64,000 nt of DNA, taken from positions 11,882,501-11,946,500 of the forward strand of contig CM038469.1 of the NCBI GenBank assembly GCA_021464415.1. The letters are read 5' to 3'. The DNA comes from Lonicera japonica (Eukaryota > Streptophyta > Magnoliopsida > Dipsacales > Caprifoliaceae). The position numbers and the translations under genes were made by a program. Below, piece by piece: positions 1 to 12,280 of this stretch. The notes under the pieces were generated by a model, which saw only the letters and a program-made list of their open reading frames with translations, had not been told where the DNA came from and ran no database searches. Positions within the stretch are counted from its first letter, which is position 1, and each line of letters opens with the position of its first letter.

Positions 1-15
1 TTATAAAATTCTAAA

Positions 16-197
16 ACCATGACCTTTTAAACTATCCAGACAATGAAATTTCAAAACCATTTTCCAATTTTAATTCCATGACATAGAATTGAGGTTGCCA
101 AACGCACCATGACCTTTTAAACTATCCTGACAATGAAATTTCAAAAACATTTTCCAATTTCAATTCCATGACATAGAATTGAGGTTGCCAAACGCAC
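16..197. repeat. Two tandem 90-bp copies, probably the end of a MITE
   Basis: The block starting ACCATGACCTTTTAAACT at 16 recurs at 106 with few changes. Both copies end TTGCCAAACGCACC, and the second runs into CTTA. Ends of the form CCAAACGCACCC next to TTA are typical of Tourist-like (PIF/Harbinger) MITEs. The other end would lie before the window, so the class is inferred. Confidence 0.6.
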
Positions 198-1509
198 CCT
201 TATTAGTGTTTTTGTATTTCTTTGTATAAATTTTGTGTCTCCCTCAACTTGGTACAATTTGTTTGGATTTTGCAAAATAATGTTAATTATAATACAAAAT
301 TTAGGTACTTATCCCTCATCTTGAGTAATATTCATGTTCATCTTGCGGTGTTTCAATTGCATTATAACTTCCTAACTTTTAGGATCTTTAACAACAGCCT
401 CATGAAGTCATTGAAAGCTTTTAGAATATTCTGCACTCCTGACAGAGTGGCCGGCTATAACCAACTATGCCTCGATTCGAGATCTAGGCCTAACCCACAA
501 ATACTCATTTGTATAGATATTTCAATATATTGTTTGTATACGAGGATAAAAAAACTAATATTAATATAGAATAAGAGTATTGTTATACGCACAAAAATAT
601 TATAACAATAAAAATATTTAATTAGTCACAAATTAGTACATAATCACATGTACTTGAAATTATTCAGGTTTAGGAATTTTAAAAAATAAAAACATATATC
701 TTAGAGAGGAAGGAAAATAAATAATATTTAGTAATTATAGGTGACACTGGGAGTGGTGGATCCGAGAAAGAGATGTTCACATTACTGTATTTGGGAAATA
801 GAAATGCCTCCCCAAGTACACATCTCAATACAAAAGAATAAGTGAAGTAATTTTATATAAAAAATGCCACTAGACCGACAATTCCAAATTACGTTAATTT
901 TGCCCTTTTTTGATTAGTAACATGTTTGTCTATGAATCATCATAGTGAATTACTAGAGTTGATGGCACACGTATTGTTTGTTTAATATAATAATTAATAA
1001 TTTTTAACATTGTGTAAAATATTTTAAAATAAATTATGTATGAAAGGGAATAAAATTGACATTTAGTCCGAGCTCCTTCGGTCCGAGCACCCTCAAGATT
1101 CCAAGCTCTCGACAAACTGCCAAGCTCTCTAGACTTCATAGTTCATTCCTCCAGAACACTAACAAAGACATGACACATGGTAGAAAACAAGAAAAAGATG
1201 TTAATAGTTCTTATCGGTAAATGGCTGCTCTATCCACTAACAACAAACACTTTTACCATTACCTTCACTCTCTCGTATTATGGGAAGTGATCTCTATCAT
1301 CCCAAACAACTTGTAAAAACAATTAGTTTCTTACACCTACAAAATGAACTAAGCCTTACCATCACCGAACCTTAATAACCAAATACTCAGTTTACTTTGT
1401 ATATATTCTTGTCGTACACAATACTACTAGAGGATGGAAGTAAATCAGATCTACCATTCATTGAATAGAAGACTCACCCTTATCAAAAACTGTGTGTTCT
1501 TGCTGCCAT
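198..1509. other. Intergenic DNA, no gene recognised
   Basis: AT-rich sequence. A 115-codon open frame at 222-569 has no recognisable domain and unremarkable composition, so I treat it as chance. No other structure is seen apart from A/T-rich tracts. Confidence 0.5.
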
Positions 1510-1514
1510 TTTCA

Positions 1515-2758
1515 TGTAGGGAATTAGGGCAGTAATCATGCATCGCATACACTAATTTACGTTACTAAAACGAACCGGATGGATCGAATCCTTCTGTTGT
1601 TGTCGTCCTTAGCGTAGAAATTACGACGCCTCTACGGTATGCACACACGAACGGGATGAGATCCTTGCTTGGTGTACTAGCGCCTTCTAGGGTTCTCTCT
1701 CTGGCCTCTCTGAGTTTCCTTGACGGCCAAGATGAATAAAGGTTCCCTTTTATAAGAGAACCCTAGTGAGAACCCTAAGCAACAAACAAACTGGGCCCAA
1801 GTCCAACTTGGGCCGTTTTAATTCGTTTTGATCCAACTCGTTTTGGTGTGCGACCCTGTAGGTTTTACACTCTTTGGCAGTATAAATAAAAGCCCATTTT
1901 ATTATACGAATAGTAAGCGGTCTCTAGTAAAACATTACTATTATCCAAAGGGTATAAAGGTCAAAAACGACACAACCTTAAATTGATATTCCAAATATTA
2001 ACTCCTTTTGTCAATCGATATCTAGATTGAACACAAGACTAGGCAAGTGTCATTCTTGTATAGTTCAATCTTTATTTCTTGATCTCTAAGTATAATTAAT
2101 CTAAAACAAATGACATCTCATTTGTGCATGGCCATGCGAATATTAATTACACTTATCAAGGGGCCCAACGATATCTCTCTCAATATACGAGAGTGACAAA
2201 TCCCATCTTGATCAACCACATACCTCTACATAGTTCATAGTATGCTCGGTCATCATCTTTATAATTACTCGATCAAGAGCAACGTCTGATAATGCCTAAC
2301 ATGCTAATCCCTATGTTGGTAACCATGGCGATCTCAGGTCTAAGGATAATACAATATCACAAATGGGGAACATCACTGATGACATTATGTAACACTCCTC
2401 GCAATGTCCCCAAAGCGGGTCAGTCCAATACCTTGTTCCCTAACAAGTATCAGTATGTTCAGCTTGATATTTCCATATCCATTGACTTGTGGAACATAAT
2501 CATCAGCTGACCCATACTCTAATCATTATATCAATGTGATCCTAGGTTATTGACATATGATTAGGGACATCTAAATAATATTATTATAACATTACTAGCA
2601 TCCCACAATCAAGTCACGTACTTGATGAACTAGTATTAATATATATTATTTACAAGAGAATATAAAGTATAATAAATAAACTTTATAAATAACAATAAGC
2701 ATAAAATATCCAAGTACAAATCATAATCTATGAATAGTCCTAGGACATATCTCTTTCA
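1515..2758. mobile_element. Solo LTR of an LTR retrotransposon (1,244 bp)
   Basis: The element begins TGTAGGGAATTAGGG and ends ATCTCTTTCA, giving the TG...CA ends of an LTR. It is flanked on both sides by the 5-bp direct repeat TTTCA (1510-1514 and 2759-2763), the usual integrase target duplication. No gag-pol, primer-binding site or second LTR adjoins it, so it looks like the product of LTR-LTR recombination. The 72-codon frame at 2292-2510 lies inside it and shows no known protein. Superfamily is not assigned. Confidence 0.75.
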
Positions 2759-2989
2759 TTTCATTCCTCTACTTTTTTGTTTACACTTACTGTTCATCAT
2801 TTTCTTTATTATTATTATTATTATGGGTAGCACTTAACCAAAATTATTAACCTTACAAAGTATAATTGATTGTATTTAACCGAGTGATAAGCGAAATAGA
2901 TGATTTCGTAATTTCACAGATTTGGCAAGAGTCCTCCTTCCACTAGTTTCATATTTCTCATTTTTACTTTTGGCAATTGGCAGTTCAAC

Positions 2990-3604
2990 TAGAGGTATTT
3001 TTGATTTTAGTCGGAATAAAAATTAAAAAAAACAAACCCAACCTGAATATAAAAGTTCAATTTTAGTTTTGAAATTTTTGAAACCCAATCCAAACTTTTT
3101 GGTTCAGTTTTAATTTGGTTTTATTTGATTTTATGTATATATAATTAATTTAATATAATAATGCAATATTAAAAATTCTCAAACTTGATACAAATCAATA
3201 TTAAAACAGTCATAAAATTGGCTCAAAACTGGTAAAAAAACAATCTCAAAACTTGCTAAAAAGAGTCCAGAAACTTGCGCAAAACAGTTCACAAAACTGC
3301 GTAAAAGCAGTCCACAATATTGTGTAAAACCAGTAAAAACAAAAGAAAAAAAAAAGAAGAAGAAAAAAACTGCCTAAAATAGTCCCAAACGAGGCCAAAA
3401 ACAGTTCCAAAATAGGGTCAAAATAGTCTATAAAAGTGTCAAAATAATCTATAAAAGTGGATAAAAACTTTCCTAATAATGGCACAAAATAGTGAGAGGT
3501 AGCAGAAGCATAAACTTAAGGTTTGAAACTTGATAAAAACAGCGCAGATTTTAGAATGAAAAGAATAAGAGACAGGTTGTGATTGAGTTAGGATTTGAAG
3601 CAAA

Positions 3605-3663
<59 letters not shown>

Positions 3664-3905
3664 GGCTAGATACAAAACGACATCACTTTTTTGTTTTTAG
3701 TGTAAAGTTTGATTTAGTTCTATTCGGTTCGATTCAGTTCAGTTAAGTTTTGGAATGGCCTAACCCAAATGCAACCCAAACCTCTTTGGTTTCGGTTTGG
3801 TTTGAACATTTTGGTTTCTATTTTTTTTCAATTCAGTGTTTTTCGAATTGGTGTGAATTAATTTTATTTGATCGGGTCGATTTTCGGATTAGTCATAACA
3901 TCCTA
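2990..3905. mobile_element. Degenerate repeat remnant with CGGTT-rich arms
   Basis: Both sides (about 3000-3130 and 3690-3900) are rich in runs such as TTCGGTTCGATTCAG and TTGGTTTCGGTTTGG. These resemble the interior of the hAT-type MITE at 23322-23878. Between them lies a degenerate minisatellite of about 30 bp (AAAAC-TGC-TAAAA-AGTCC-like, 3200-3480) and an AAT microsatellite. No intact termini were found. Confidence 0.35.
3605..3662. repeat. (AAT)n microsatellite
   Basis: About 19 uninterrupted AAT units. The poly-Leu frame on the other strand comes from this tract and is not a gene. Confidence 0.95.
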
Positions 3906-6293
3906 AGTCCAACGGTTATAGCACCCAGATTTGGAGACCACACGGATTGGACTGCCCGAATCAAGTGAGATGTGGATGGCCTGCCAACTCTATAAAATGA
4001 AAAAGTCGTTAAAATAGCCCACCTGAATTTGGAGATCTCCAGAGTCAAGATCCTACCCCACAACCAAAATCACACTTCTCATAAATTACAACCACCATGT
4101 ATTTTAAATAAAATTAAAGCATTTACAAATAAAGCAATACAACCCAAAAGTAATTGAAGGCGGGACTTGCTACTATAATAATATTTATTAAATCACATTG
4201 AATTAGAATAAAATTTTAGTTTTATATTACATGCGTTTTTTCATTATCATTTATAATACAATCAATAAACTACGTTATTTTTAAGAGAGAAAATACTTCG
4301 AGCACACTTCATTTGTATGGACTACCACCATTATCAAAAGTTAATATTTTGGACCTTATTATTATAATGATAAAGAGTATACCATCTAAGTACAAGGTTG
4401 TTGGCAATTTTAATTGCATACTTAAGTTCAAAAAATGTAAAATACATAAATTAGAAATTACCCATTTTTGACTAATTTTGATTATCTATTTTTTCTAGAA
4501 TCCAAAACACCTAAGAAGAAATGAAAATTGCAAAAATTAAAGATAGAGATCCAAAACATATGTCCTTGTTAAATTTAGGTATTTGTTTTCTTATTTTCCT
4601 TCTATTTTTTCTTCTGTTTGCGTGTTCAGGTTGATGAACGCTCTATTTTAAAGTTTTTCTTTCTTTCTTTTTGGCAATGCGGTATGTTTGGGGTTGTCTT
4701 TTAGGTACTTATGTTCAATGTCCTCCCTCATTGGTATGTTTCAAGATGTGGTTTTATGTTTGCTAGCAGTTCATATCTCAAATATCAAGTACCAAAAATA
4801 CTTATAATTTTGGAATAAGCTAACACCAACTGAATTGGTCAAAACCAACCCCCAAAACAAAATATTTTGAATATTGAAGCATACTTGATGCACTTTTAAT
4901 TGCTAAAAAAAATAGTTGCAAATAATTTGTCTCGTATTTATTTTATGTCAATAACCGTTAAATTGACACCCGAATTATTAAAAGTCACATAAATTAAAGA
5001 GCTGCAGTTCGCTATTTTCTTTAGTTGTTGGTCAGAAATAATTATCATATTATTATTTTTCTTATAAAGACCTTTCATCTTACGAGTAGAGGAGTGACTC
5101 TAGGGTCTAATTATTATTTTTTTCCACAAAATGTTTAAGGAGTGACCCTCTTCGGCCATGAAGAGGCATTGGGCTCGACCCTATAGACCGTTTATTTTTT
5201 ACTTGTATCTATAATATTCTTCTAAGAAACAAAATTTAACATAATAAGTGACAAGAATATAACTTATTTTTATATTGGTTTTGATACTTAATCTGAGGCA
5301 TATCAAAAAAAAAAAAAAAATAGTAAGAGTCCAATTTGAGAGGATGGAAGTGAACAAATTAAATCTCACTTATCTCTACCTTCTACCTCTATTTTTTTAT
5401 AAACCATAGTTTATCTTAATTCATGGTAAAGTATTTTCTCATGGAATCACTTTCTGCTACAAACAAGGACGTATCCAGATATTTTATTAATCGGAGACTT
5501 AATTAAATTAAGAGTATATTTAATTATAAATTTAAAAACTGTTGAAAAATAACCGTATTTAATAAGAAGTTAGAAAGAAAAAAAAAATACCGAGTGATTT
5601 GGTGATATGTCTATTATACTTTATGTTTTTCATAAAATTCGATTCTTCAGTGGCGGGTTATAATAAAAAATTTAATGAAAATTACAAAAAACAACCAACC
5701 AACTAATCCACTCATCTCCTTTTATATATTCTCATTAAAATAAGTTAATGTCCATTCATTTTCTAACTTCACCATCACAAGGTACCGAACATATTTCTTC
5801 CCTTGGAGAAAGCATGACTGGAAACAAAAATAAGCATTTTTATTTAAATAAGTGATTTGTTATCAGTATTCCACATGAGTATTGTAGCACTCAAAGTATC
5901 TTCAATACGTAAAAAATATCCTAAAATATAAATCTAAAGTAACAAAATACTCATTTATGGTACAAATAACCACACCCATTAATATATATATCTAGCCCTT
6001 TAACAAATTGATCAAATTTCAATCCACCATATATACTTGGGGAAGAAAACGCAGTGGGGTCTTAAGCCCCCAGTGGCCTCACGTTGGCTCCGTCATTGGT
6101 GGAAAACAACCAATGCATCATTAAGAACTAAACTTGAAGAACTAAAGCAAATAACTAAGCAAAATAAATAAACGGTTATAAGATATACAAACAAAGAAGC
6201 CACTCGCGTGAAATATTTCCTCTAATCTTCTCTTCCAGTCAACCTTTCATGACAGAAGGAAATAAAAAACAGAACACTCACTGAATTATCAAA
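3906..6293. other. Intergenic DNA downstream of the SKS gene
   Basis: AT-rich with short poly-A and poly-T runs (for example 5308-5323). No open frame with a recognisable domain, no RNA gene and no clear transposon termini. Its right end holds the 3' flank of the minus-strand gene that stops at 6294. Confidence 0.5.
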
Positions 6294-9200
6294 CTAAGGC
6301 TGTCTACCGGAAGCTTTGCCGCAAAGCAGAACATTAGAAGGAATATCATATTCATTTGCGAGACTTCGGGTTGGGTTGAAAACTCTTAGATAAAACTGCT
6401 GTCCCAAATACTGCCTTTCCCATATTGCGGATCTCATATTCCACATACCTTGATTGTCCAAAGAAACCAGTATACTAGTCCATGAGTAGGGATACACCTG
6501 CAGTTCAAATATTATTACTCGTGAGTATACATTTCAAGAATTGCACATGAAAGAGAAGGGGAATCGATGTCACTCAAAAGCTGTGATTGAAAATGGAATC
6601 CTCTGTTTCATTGATTTACGGTAAAGAATTAAAGTCCTTAGAATTGTTTTCCATAAAATAGTTTAAGAAGAAGATTTGGGTGAGTTACTGATTGATTGCC
6701 AAGTTTCCGTGGGAAAATATTGTAGAAGTTGGAAGCTTATATTTTTCCACCTTTCGGTGGCACTTGCTTCCCTAGATTTCTCTAGAAATTAATTCCACAG
6801 TACAAGTGCAACTAGCACAATCCTGAACAATTACATTCAACACCAAGAGTTGGAAATTACACTATCTAAAGGTGGAAAACCCAGAATACAAAGGCGATCA
6901 AACACTCTAAACTCCTTTTTCATGAAATCCTGGAATAGAATTCTTGTTTACCCCAGTTCCATGCTTGCAATAAAGCCCACCCTTAGGAAATAAATGGTTT
7001 CAGAATGACATGGAAAAGGAGAAATTTAGGCTACATCGAGCAGTGCCACGGATCTATTCCATGGAAAATAAATGCAATTAACCACACCCCTTAAATATCC
7101 ATCTACATTACCTGTGCAGTATGTCTAGTAAGAGCGTCGACTAGATTGTATGTCTTTCTACTAGCCTGTGTCCACTGCCCATACCCATATCTGCATTTGT
7201 TTCAACGCTAACAATTAGATTCCGAAAACCTCTTACATAGCATACGAATAAGCACATTAACCTTCTTTTAACTTACCCAACAACCCAGAAATCATAGCCA
7301 TCAAGATGCCAAGATTGCATGGTGTTTTCGTTGTTTTGAAAAACAACTTCGATGAAATCGTGGAGGTTAACTGGCATAACAGACGTGGAAAGGAAAGGAG
7401 GCCCTTCAGAGGGAAAGTCTTGAATGGAATCCAAATCATAAACTCCGGGTATGTTAAAATGATCAGCAAGCTTTAGCGGGGTAATGGCGTTAATGTAAGA
7501 GACCCTGTTAACGGCATATCTTAGTTTGCCATTAATTAGAGGAGCTGAGTTCGTTAACACGATTGTCTTTGTGGGTGTAATTTTGCCGTAATGGAATGAA
7601 CCTTGGGGGTTGGGCCTGGCCGCATTTGCTGTCAAATTCCACCTTCAAGAAACAGAGTTAAGTGTTAAAACTAAGATTAATATCCTTAATTAAGAGTTAA
7701 GACAGTTTGATGAATCCAAAGCAACATTTGTTGTGATGTAAAAAAATAAAATAAAAAAAAAGTCAAAAATCAAGAATTGGGTAACATAATATATATACCT
7801 GAAAGTTCTGGCTTGCTTCATGGACCAGTGGGTTCGGTAATGTGGGTCAACAGGCACGGGTCCAGAAACCGGGGTCTTAGAGTTGGAATAGTGTAATACG
7901 GCAGTGGCTGTGATAACTCGCCTTGTGAACCGCGTAGATGCAACAATGTAATAGTCTTTTGGAGGCTGATTTAAGGTAACTAGAACCGACACAGATTGAC
8001 CCACATGGACATCAAGGGAATCATAAATGTTTTGGATGGTGTTTGATCCTTCAACCTCAACTAGCTTCATCGTGTGCCCTTGGATCTTGAAGTTTAAGGA
8101 CGTGGACAATCCCACATTTGAAATTCGGAACATGTAGGTTTTACCTGAAAACCAAGGCAAGTGAAACGCTGTTAATTTACCCCATTTCAAATCCGCTAAT
8201 ACTACCATCTTAAACCCTACCGTGAAAAATGCCTAAAATAAAGAAAATATCACATAATTTTTTTAGTACTTCTATAGGATCACACACCGGCGACACATTC
8301 AAGTGACACGATGACGTGTCGCCAATTGCATCCATCATTAGTAGAATTTACGCTAAGTTTACTGCTGACCAATGAATATCATTGTACCCTCAGTACATGT
8401 CCCCAGATTGCGTCTTCCAATAACTATTGTGCCTTTCTCCTCAATTGCATCATTTATGTCAATGTTACTGATTATTATGTTATTCACCCGCTATCTAACA
8501 ATATAAGCTTTTGAGTAAGATGGTGAACTAAAAATTTTATGTACTTGAAATTTTCCCACAATTATTGCATATTAAACATGTTTAGTGGTTCAAAACTTGA
8601 GGATGACCTTGATCGCCGCTGAAGGTAGATTGAGCCTGGCCGTTTATTAGGACGCCGTCAGGGAAGGGAAGAGATTTCCCAGAATCCAAATACTGCTGTA
8701 TTTCCTGGAAAAAATAACGCATCTAAATATCAAAACTTGTGTACAAAATGCTGGGAAAATCTACATGGAGAATACACTTTAAATTTATGGATCAAACTCA
8801 ATAATTCCCAAAACTAGATCCACAAGTAACCCAAACAACACAAATTAGTATGAATAAATTAAACAAATGAGATATAAAGAAATCCTCACCTTGTGGTTGC
8901 TCTTGTACCAATCGCCAATAAGTAAACTAAAATCTCCATCAGGGAAAGGATAGGGGACAGGGATTCGAGGTCTCGCATAGATATTGAGTGCTCCAAATCC
9001 TCCAGCAGCTTTATGCATTTGAGTTGATGGGAAGTATGTGTAGCCTCCAATTTGATCCTTAGTTTGGAACTTGTATGTATAGTTTGAGTGTGGAGGGATA
9101 GGGCAATTTGTCCCCAAAACTCCATCTTGCCAAGAGTTTTTCCTCTGTTTAATCCCATTCCTATTTCAGAAAAGTAAATTCTTGTGAGACCATATCCTCG

Positions 9201-10238
9201 GTTTAAATCATCTCATGTAAGTGAAACAAATCGCACAAAATTAACATGGTTGTTGGTCTATACTCTAAACCATAGTGTTCTAAAAATCCCTTTCTAGGAT
9301 CTTGAAAACAAGATTCCACTTTGAAAACTAATGCAATGAATCTCGTGATATCTACATTCGATAGTAGCCATTTATTAAGTCAAATTTATTTCTTTTGGAA
9401 GAAGGTTTGACTTGGAAAAGCCACTCTTAAAATGGAAGACTATGAGAGGATACAGCATGTCGGTCCACTATCATAGAGTCATGCGTTCTCTTTTCAAGAG
9501 GTTTCAATAATATAGGGCCGCATATTTTAAGATCAATTATCAAATCTAGAGATAGTAAGATCAGTTTTGGTTTCAAAAATTGGCTGTGTTAGAACTTAGA
9601 ATTAGTATTTTCTTATTACAAGAATAAAACGAATTGATAAAGCATGAAATGTTCAAGTTATTTACTTATAGCCAAACAACAGTCACTAAAGTCTTAAGTA
9701 CAATATTTCAGTTAACTATCCACTTAGTTACAACTTACAAGTTAAAGTATTACTAAACAAATAAGTACATAATGTTTTGTAAATTAATCAAGTCAAATGA
9801 CTACTAGATTAAAATGGAAACCTTAAAATCGACATATCTAAAAAGATAGAGAAGCTCACCATGTTAACAGAAAAGGCTGGTCGAGCTTATTGACGAGGTC
9901 AAGGATAATGTTGTCATTAGTAACAACATCAAGTTTAGGACCAGGGAATTGGCCATTGATAAGAATCACCTTCAAGAAAATCAAACATTAAAACCTTAAA
10001 ACAATGTCAAAACTAGCTGAAAAACACCAGAACATCAATATAAGAAAAGAGGAAATGAACCAATGCAATTATGCTAAATAATTCCAACCTGTTGAGAAAC
10101 ACCAAGAGGAGAAGCAGTTCCATAAGTGACAGTCCATGTAAAGTATCTATAAGGATCCTCTGATTTCACCAAAGAAACACTAAACAAACCCACTACTACT
10201 AGTACACATATTATATGAACCAAAACTGCTTCCCCCAT
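6294..10238 (-). CDS. SKU5-similar (L-ascorbate oxidase homologue) protein, 8 exons, 540 aa
   Basis: Coding exons in transcription order: 10238-10089, 9969-9860, 9160-8890, 8704-8608, 8144-7799, 7642-7277, 7190-7112, 6497-6294. All junctions are GT-AG, phases agree, and the total is 541 codons including TAG. Residues 1-26 form a signal peptide, followed by the family's YGTASPLGVSQQ. Three cupredoxin-like domains follow, with family blocks such as RISNVG, KLVEVEG and SLDVHVGQS. The copper ligands of true ascorbate oxidases are mostly gone: HWHG reads TWNG (86-89), HPWHLHGHDF reads SWHLDGYDF (435-443), and the HCHIEPHLH region reads RSAIWERQY (495-503). It is therefore probably not an oxidase but a secreted cell-wall protein of the SKS/pollen Bp10 type. 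No C-terminal GPI signal is seen; it ends GRQP. Confidence 0.95.
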
Positions 10239-10259
10239 GATCTCACCACTATAAATTAC

Positions 10260-10639
10260 CTGCAAAATACCATATATATATCAGACACAAAGACACCAAC
10301 TTTATACTACAAGATTCAAATGCACCACAAAATAGTACTCTTGCATTACCAAATTAAGAGTAGGTGTTCGAGTTTCACACTTTTTTAAAGACCAAAACTT
10401 ATTTACTACTGTGAGATTTAGCATCAACAACATATACCGAAAACGAAACTGAATTCTTAATTTAGGACCGACAAAAGCATAAATCAAGAAACAAAAAATA
10501 TGACCATTGATAGTTTTGTTTACATAATGCTGAATATGGTTCAAAGATAGTGACAAGCTGTGAAAATGACTAAAGAGTGAGCAAATTGTGAAGACCCAGA
10601 GAAGAACAAATAACTTAAAGGAAGAAATTGGAAACATAC
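10260..10639 (-). other. Probable intron in the 5' leader of the SKS gene
   Basis: On the minus strand a near-consensus donor CAG|GTATGT occurs at 10639 and an acceptor TTTTGCAG ends at 10260, 22 bases before the start codon at 10238. With the TATA-like stretch at about 10700 this gives a short untranslated first exon (about 10670-10640). The 111-codon frame at 10302-10637 lies inside this intron and is not counted as a gene. Confidence 0.55.
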
Positions 10640-10696
10640 CTGGCCAAAGAAGAAAAATGGGAAGGATGTGTTAGTAGTTGATCATATGTGTGTATA

Positions 10697-10708
10697 TGTA
10701 TATATTTA
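10697..10708 (-). promoter_or_regulatory. Candidate TATA box of the SKS gene
   Basis: The minus strand reads CTTAAATATATAC here, about 60 bases before the proposed leader donor. A start near 10670 would give a leader exon of about 30 nt. Inferred from position and composition only. Confidence 0.4.
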
Positions 10709-11329
10709 AGTGGGGAATAAAATAAGCCTTCACCGGATATATGCAGCAAAAAATCATAAACAGCGCATTTCACGCGGTTTACTCATAATGATGATGTGAA
10801 CTTCCTTTGCTTCTCACACAATTTTGAAGGACCCATTTACTTTTTCACATTTTCACTGTTTTTTCATTTATTTATTTTTTTGTTCTTGTTTTTGATGCAA
10901 TGGTAAAAGAAAAAGGAAGAACAGTGGGGGAAGGGGTTTTTGTTGGCGGTTGAGCCGTAAAAGTAGAACCCTCGAATCTCGCCGTTCGTTGGGGCTATCA
11001 TCAATCATCTTTCCAACCAGTTTGTTTCTTCCTTTTCATTTTTACGCTATAATTTTAAATTATGATCGTATTTTCAATTTAGTTAATAAAATTTTAATTT
11101 TGCTAATTTAATTTATAAAGTTTGTTCTGGCTATCACTCGAGTACAAAATTTAATTTGTTATTTGTTTCTCGGATGAAAAACAACACGTACAAGTAGCAA
11201 GGATTGAAAATCAAAGTAACACAAGTTATTTTATGTTCAAAAAATAAATAAAAATTTGAATTTTAAATTTAAATTTAAGTGAATCAACAAATTTTATGTA
11301 TAGAACTAGTAAGAATTGAACTCTATGGA
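10709..11329. other. Promoter-side intergenic DNA of the SKS gene
   Basis: No gene seen. AT-rich, no transposon ends recognised. Confidence 0.4.
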
Positions 11330-12280
11330 CTGAATGTGAGAAATTCAGGAATAGGCTTATACATTAATTAATTATATTATATATTATCTAGTGTATTAAA
11401 TCTATATGAACTTTGCAAAATGTAAAGACATTATACTAGTTATATTATGATTGATGGGATTTTATTTAAACTAGTATATAAAGACTCACAGAGTTATTAT
11501 CCCCGAGTCGAATCATTATATACTTTTGTTCTCTTTCTCATATTAGAGAGAACACACTAAGTATTCGGGAATTTAGACATTGGAAGGTTACAAACCAACA
11601 AAATTTTCTTACTCTATTTCTTCATAGATTCAATACACTTTGTAAATGCTAATTTCTTAAAAATTAGACATGATTTTAATTCTTACACCAAAGTAAAAAT
11701 ATAGTCAAACTTTAGGATGATAAAACGTAAGTAATTCTTGTATTTAATTATTTCTTATTTTAAAGAGATAACTTATTGAGTATTCAAAAATTCAGACGTT
11801 ACAATACTACAAACTTACAAAATTTTCTTACTTTACTTCATCATAAATTCAATATACTTAAATTTCGTTTGGTTCACGGATTTGAGCACTCGGGAAGGGA
11901 AAGCCTTTTTTTTTCCTTTGTTTGGTAAGCACAAATTCCGGAAACACTTTCCTAACAGGGAGGAAAATAGGGATAAAGTCGTTCCTCTCAAAACTCATGT
12001 GATTGATTTTTCTTTGTGATTTTCTAACATTTATTACAAAATTTCTAAACAACAATACCTCCTTTTTATGCTTTACCAAACATAAGAAGGAAAATTTGAT
12101 AGAAATTTTAATTTTCTACCTTCACATAAAAGATAAGATAACTAATTTCCCTTCCGTAAACTAAACGAGGAGTTAGGGAAAATTAATCTCTTACAAACTG
12201 CGGATGATTATGATTCTTAAACCACAGTAAAATTATAGTCAAACTTTAGAATGATAAAGCGTAAATAATTCTTCTTTATG
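11330..12280. repeat. Dispersed repeat with internal tandem duplication; second member at 49.8 kb
   Basis: 11340-11745 is similar to 49805-50165: both have a TATATTAT...GTGCATTTAA-like start, a GTAAAGACTTA block, AGAGAGAAC and CAGACGTTG-AAGGT blocks, then TTAGACATGATT. Within this copy the second half (11524-11745) is repeated at 11757-12275 and the repeat is split by the MITE at 11861-12172. Probably a decayed LTR or other transposon; class not assigned. Confidence 0.55.
11861..12172. mobile_element. Tourist-like MITE, family T1, copy 1 (312 bp)
   Basis: Ends are near-inverted (TTTCGTTTGGTTCACGG against CCGTAAACTAAACGAGGAG) and flanked by TTA (11858-11860 and 12173-12175), as in PIF/Harbinger MITEs. 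It shares its ends and the inner motif TTTGTTTGGTAAGCACAAATT with the element at 34825-35133. The element is inserted in, and interrupts, one tandem copy of the host repeat. Confidence 0.75.

Noticed and set aside
3439..3675. Poly-leucine frame
   Set aside because: Translation of the AAT microsatellite.
10302..10637. 111-codon minus-strand frame upstream of the SKS start
   Set aside because: Lies within the probable leader intron between a strong donor and acceptor; composition is AT-rich with no domain.
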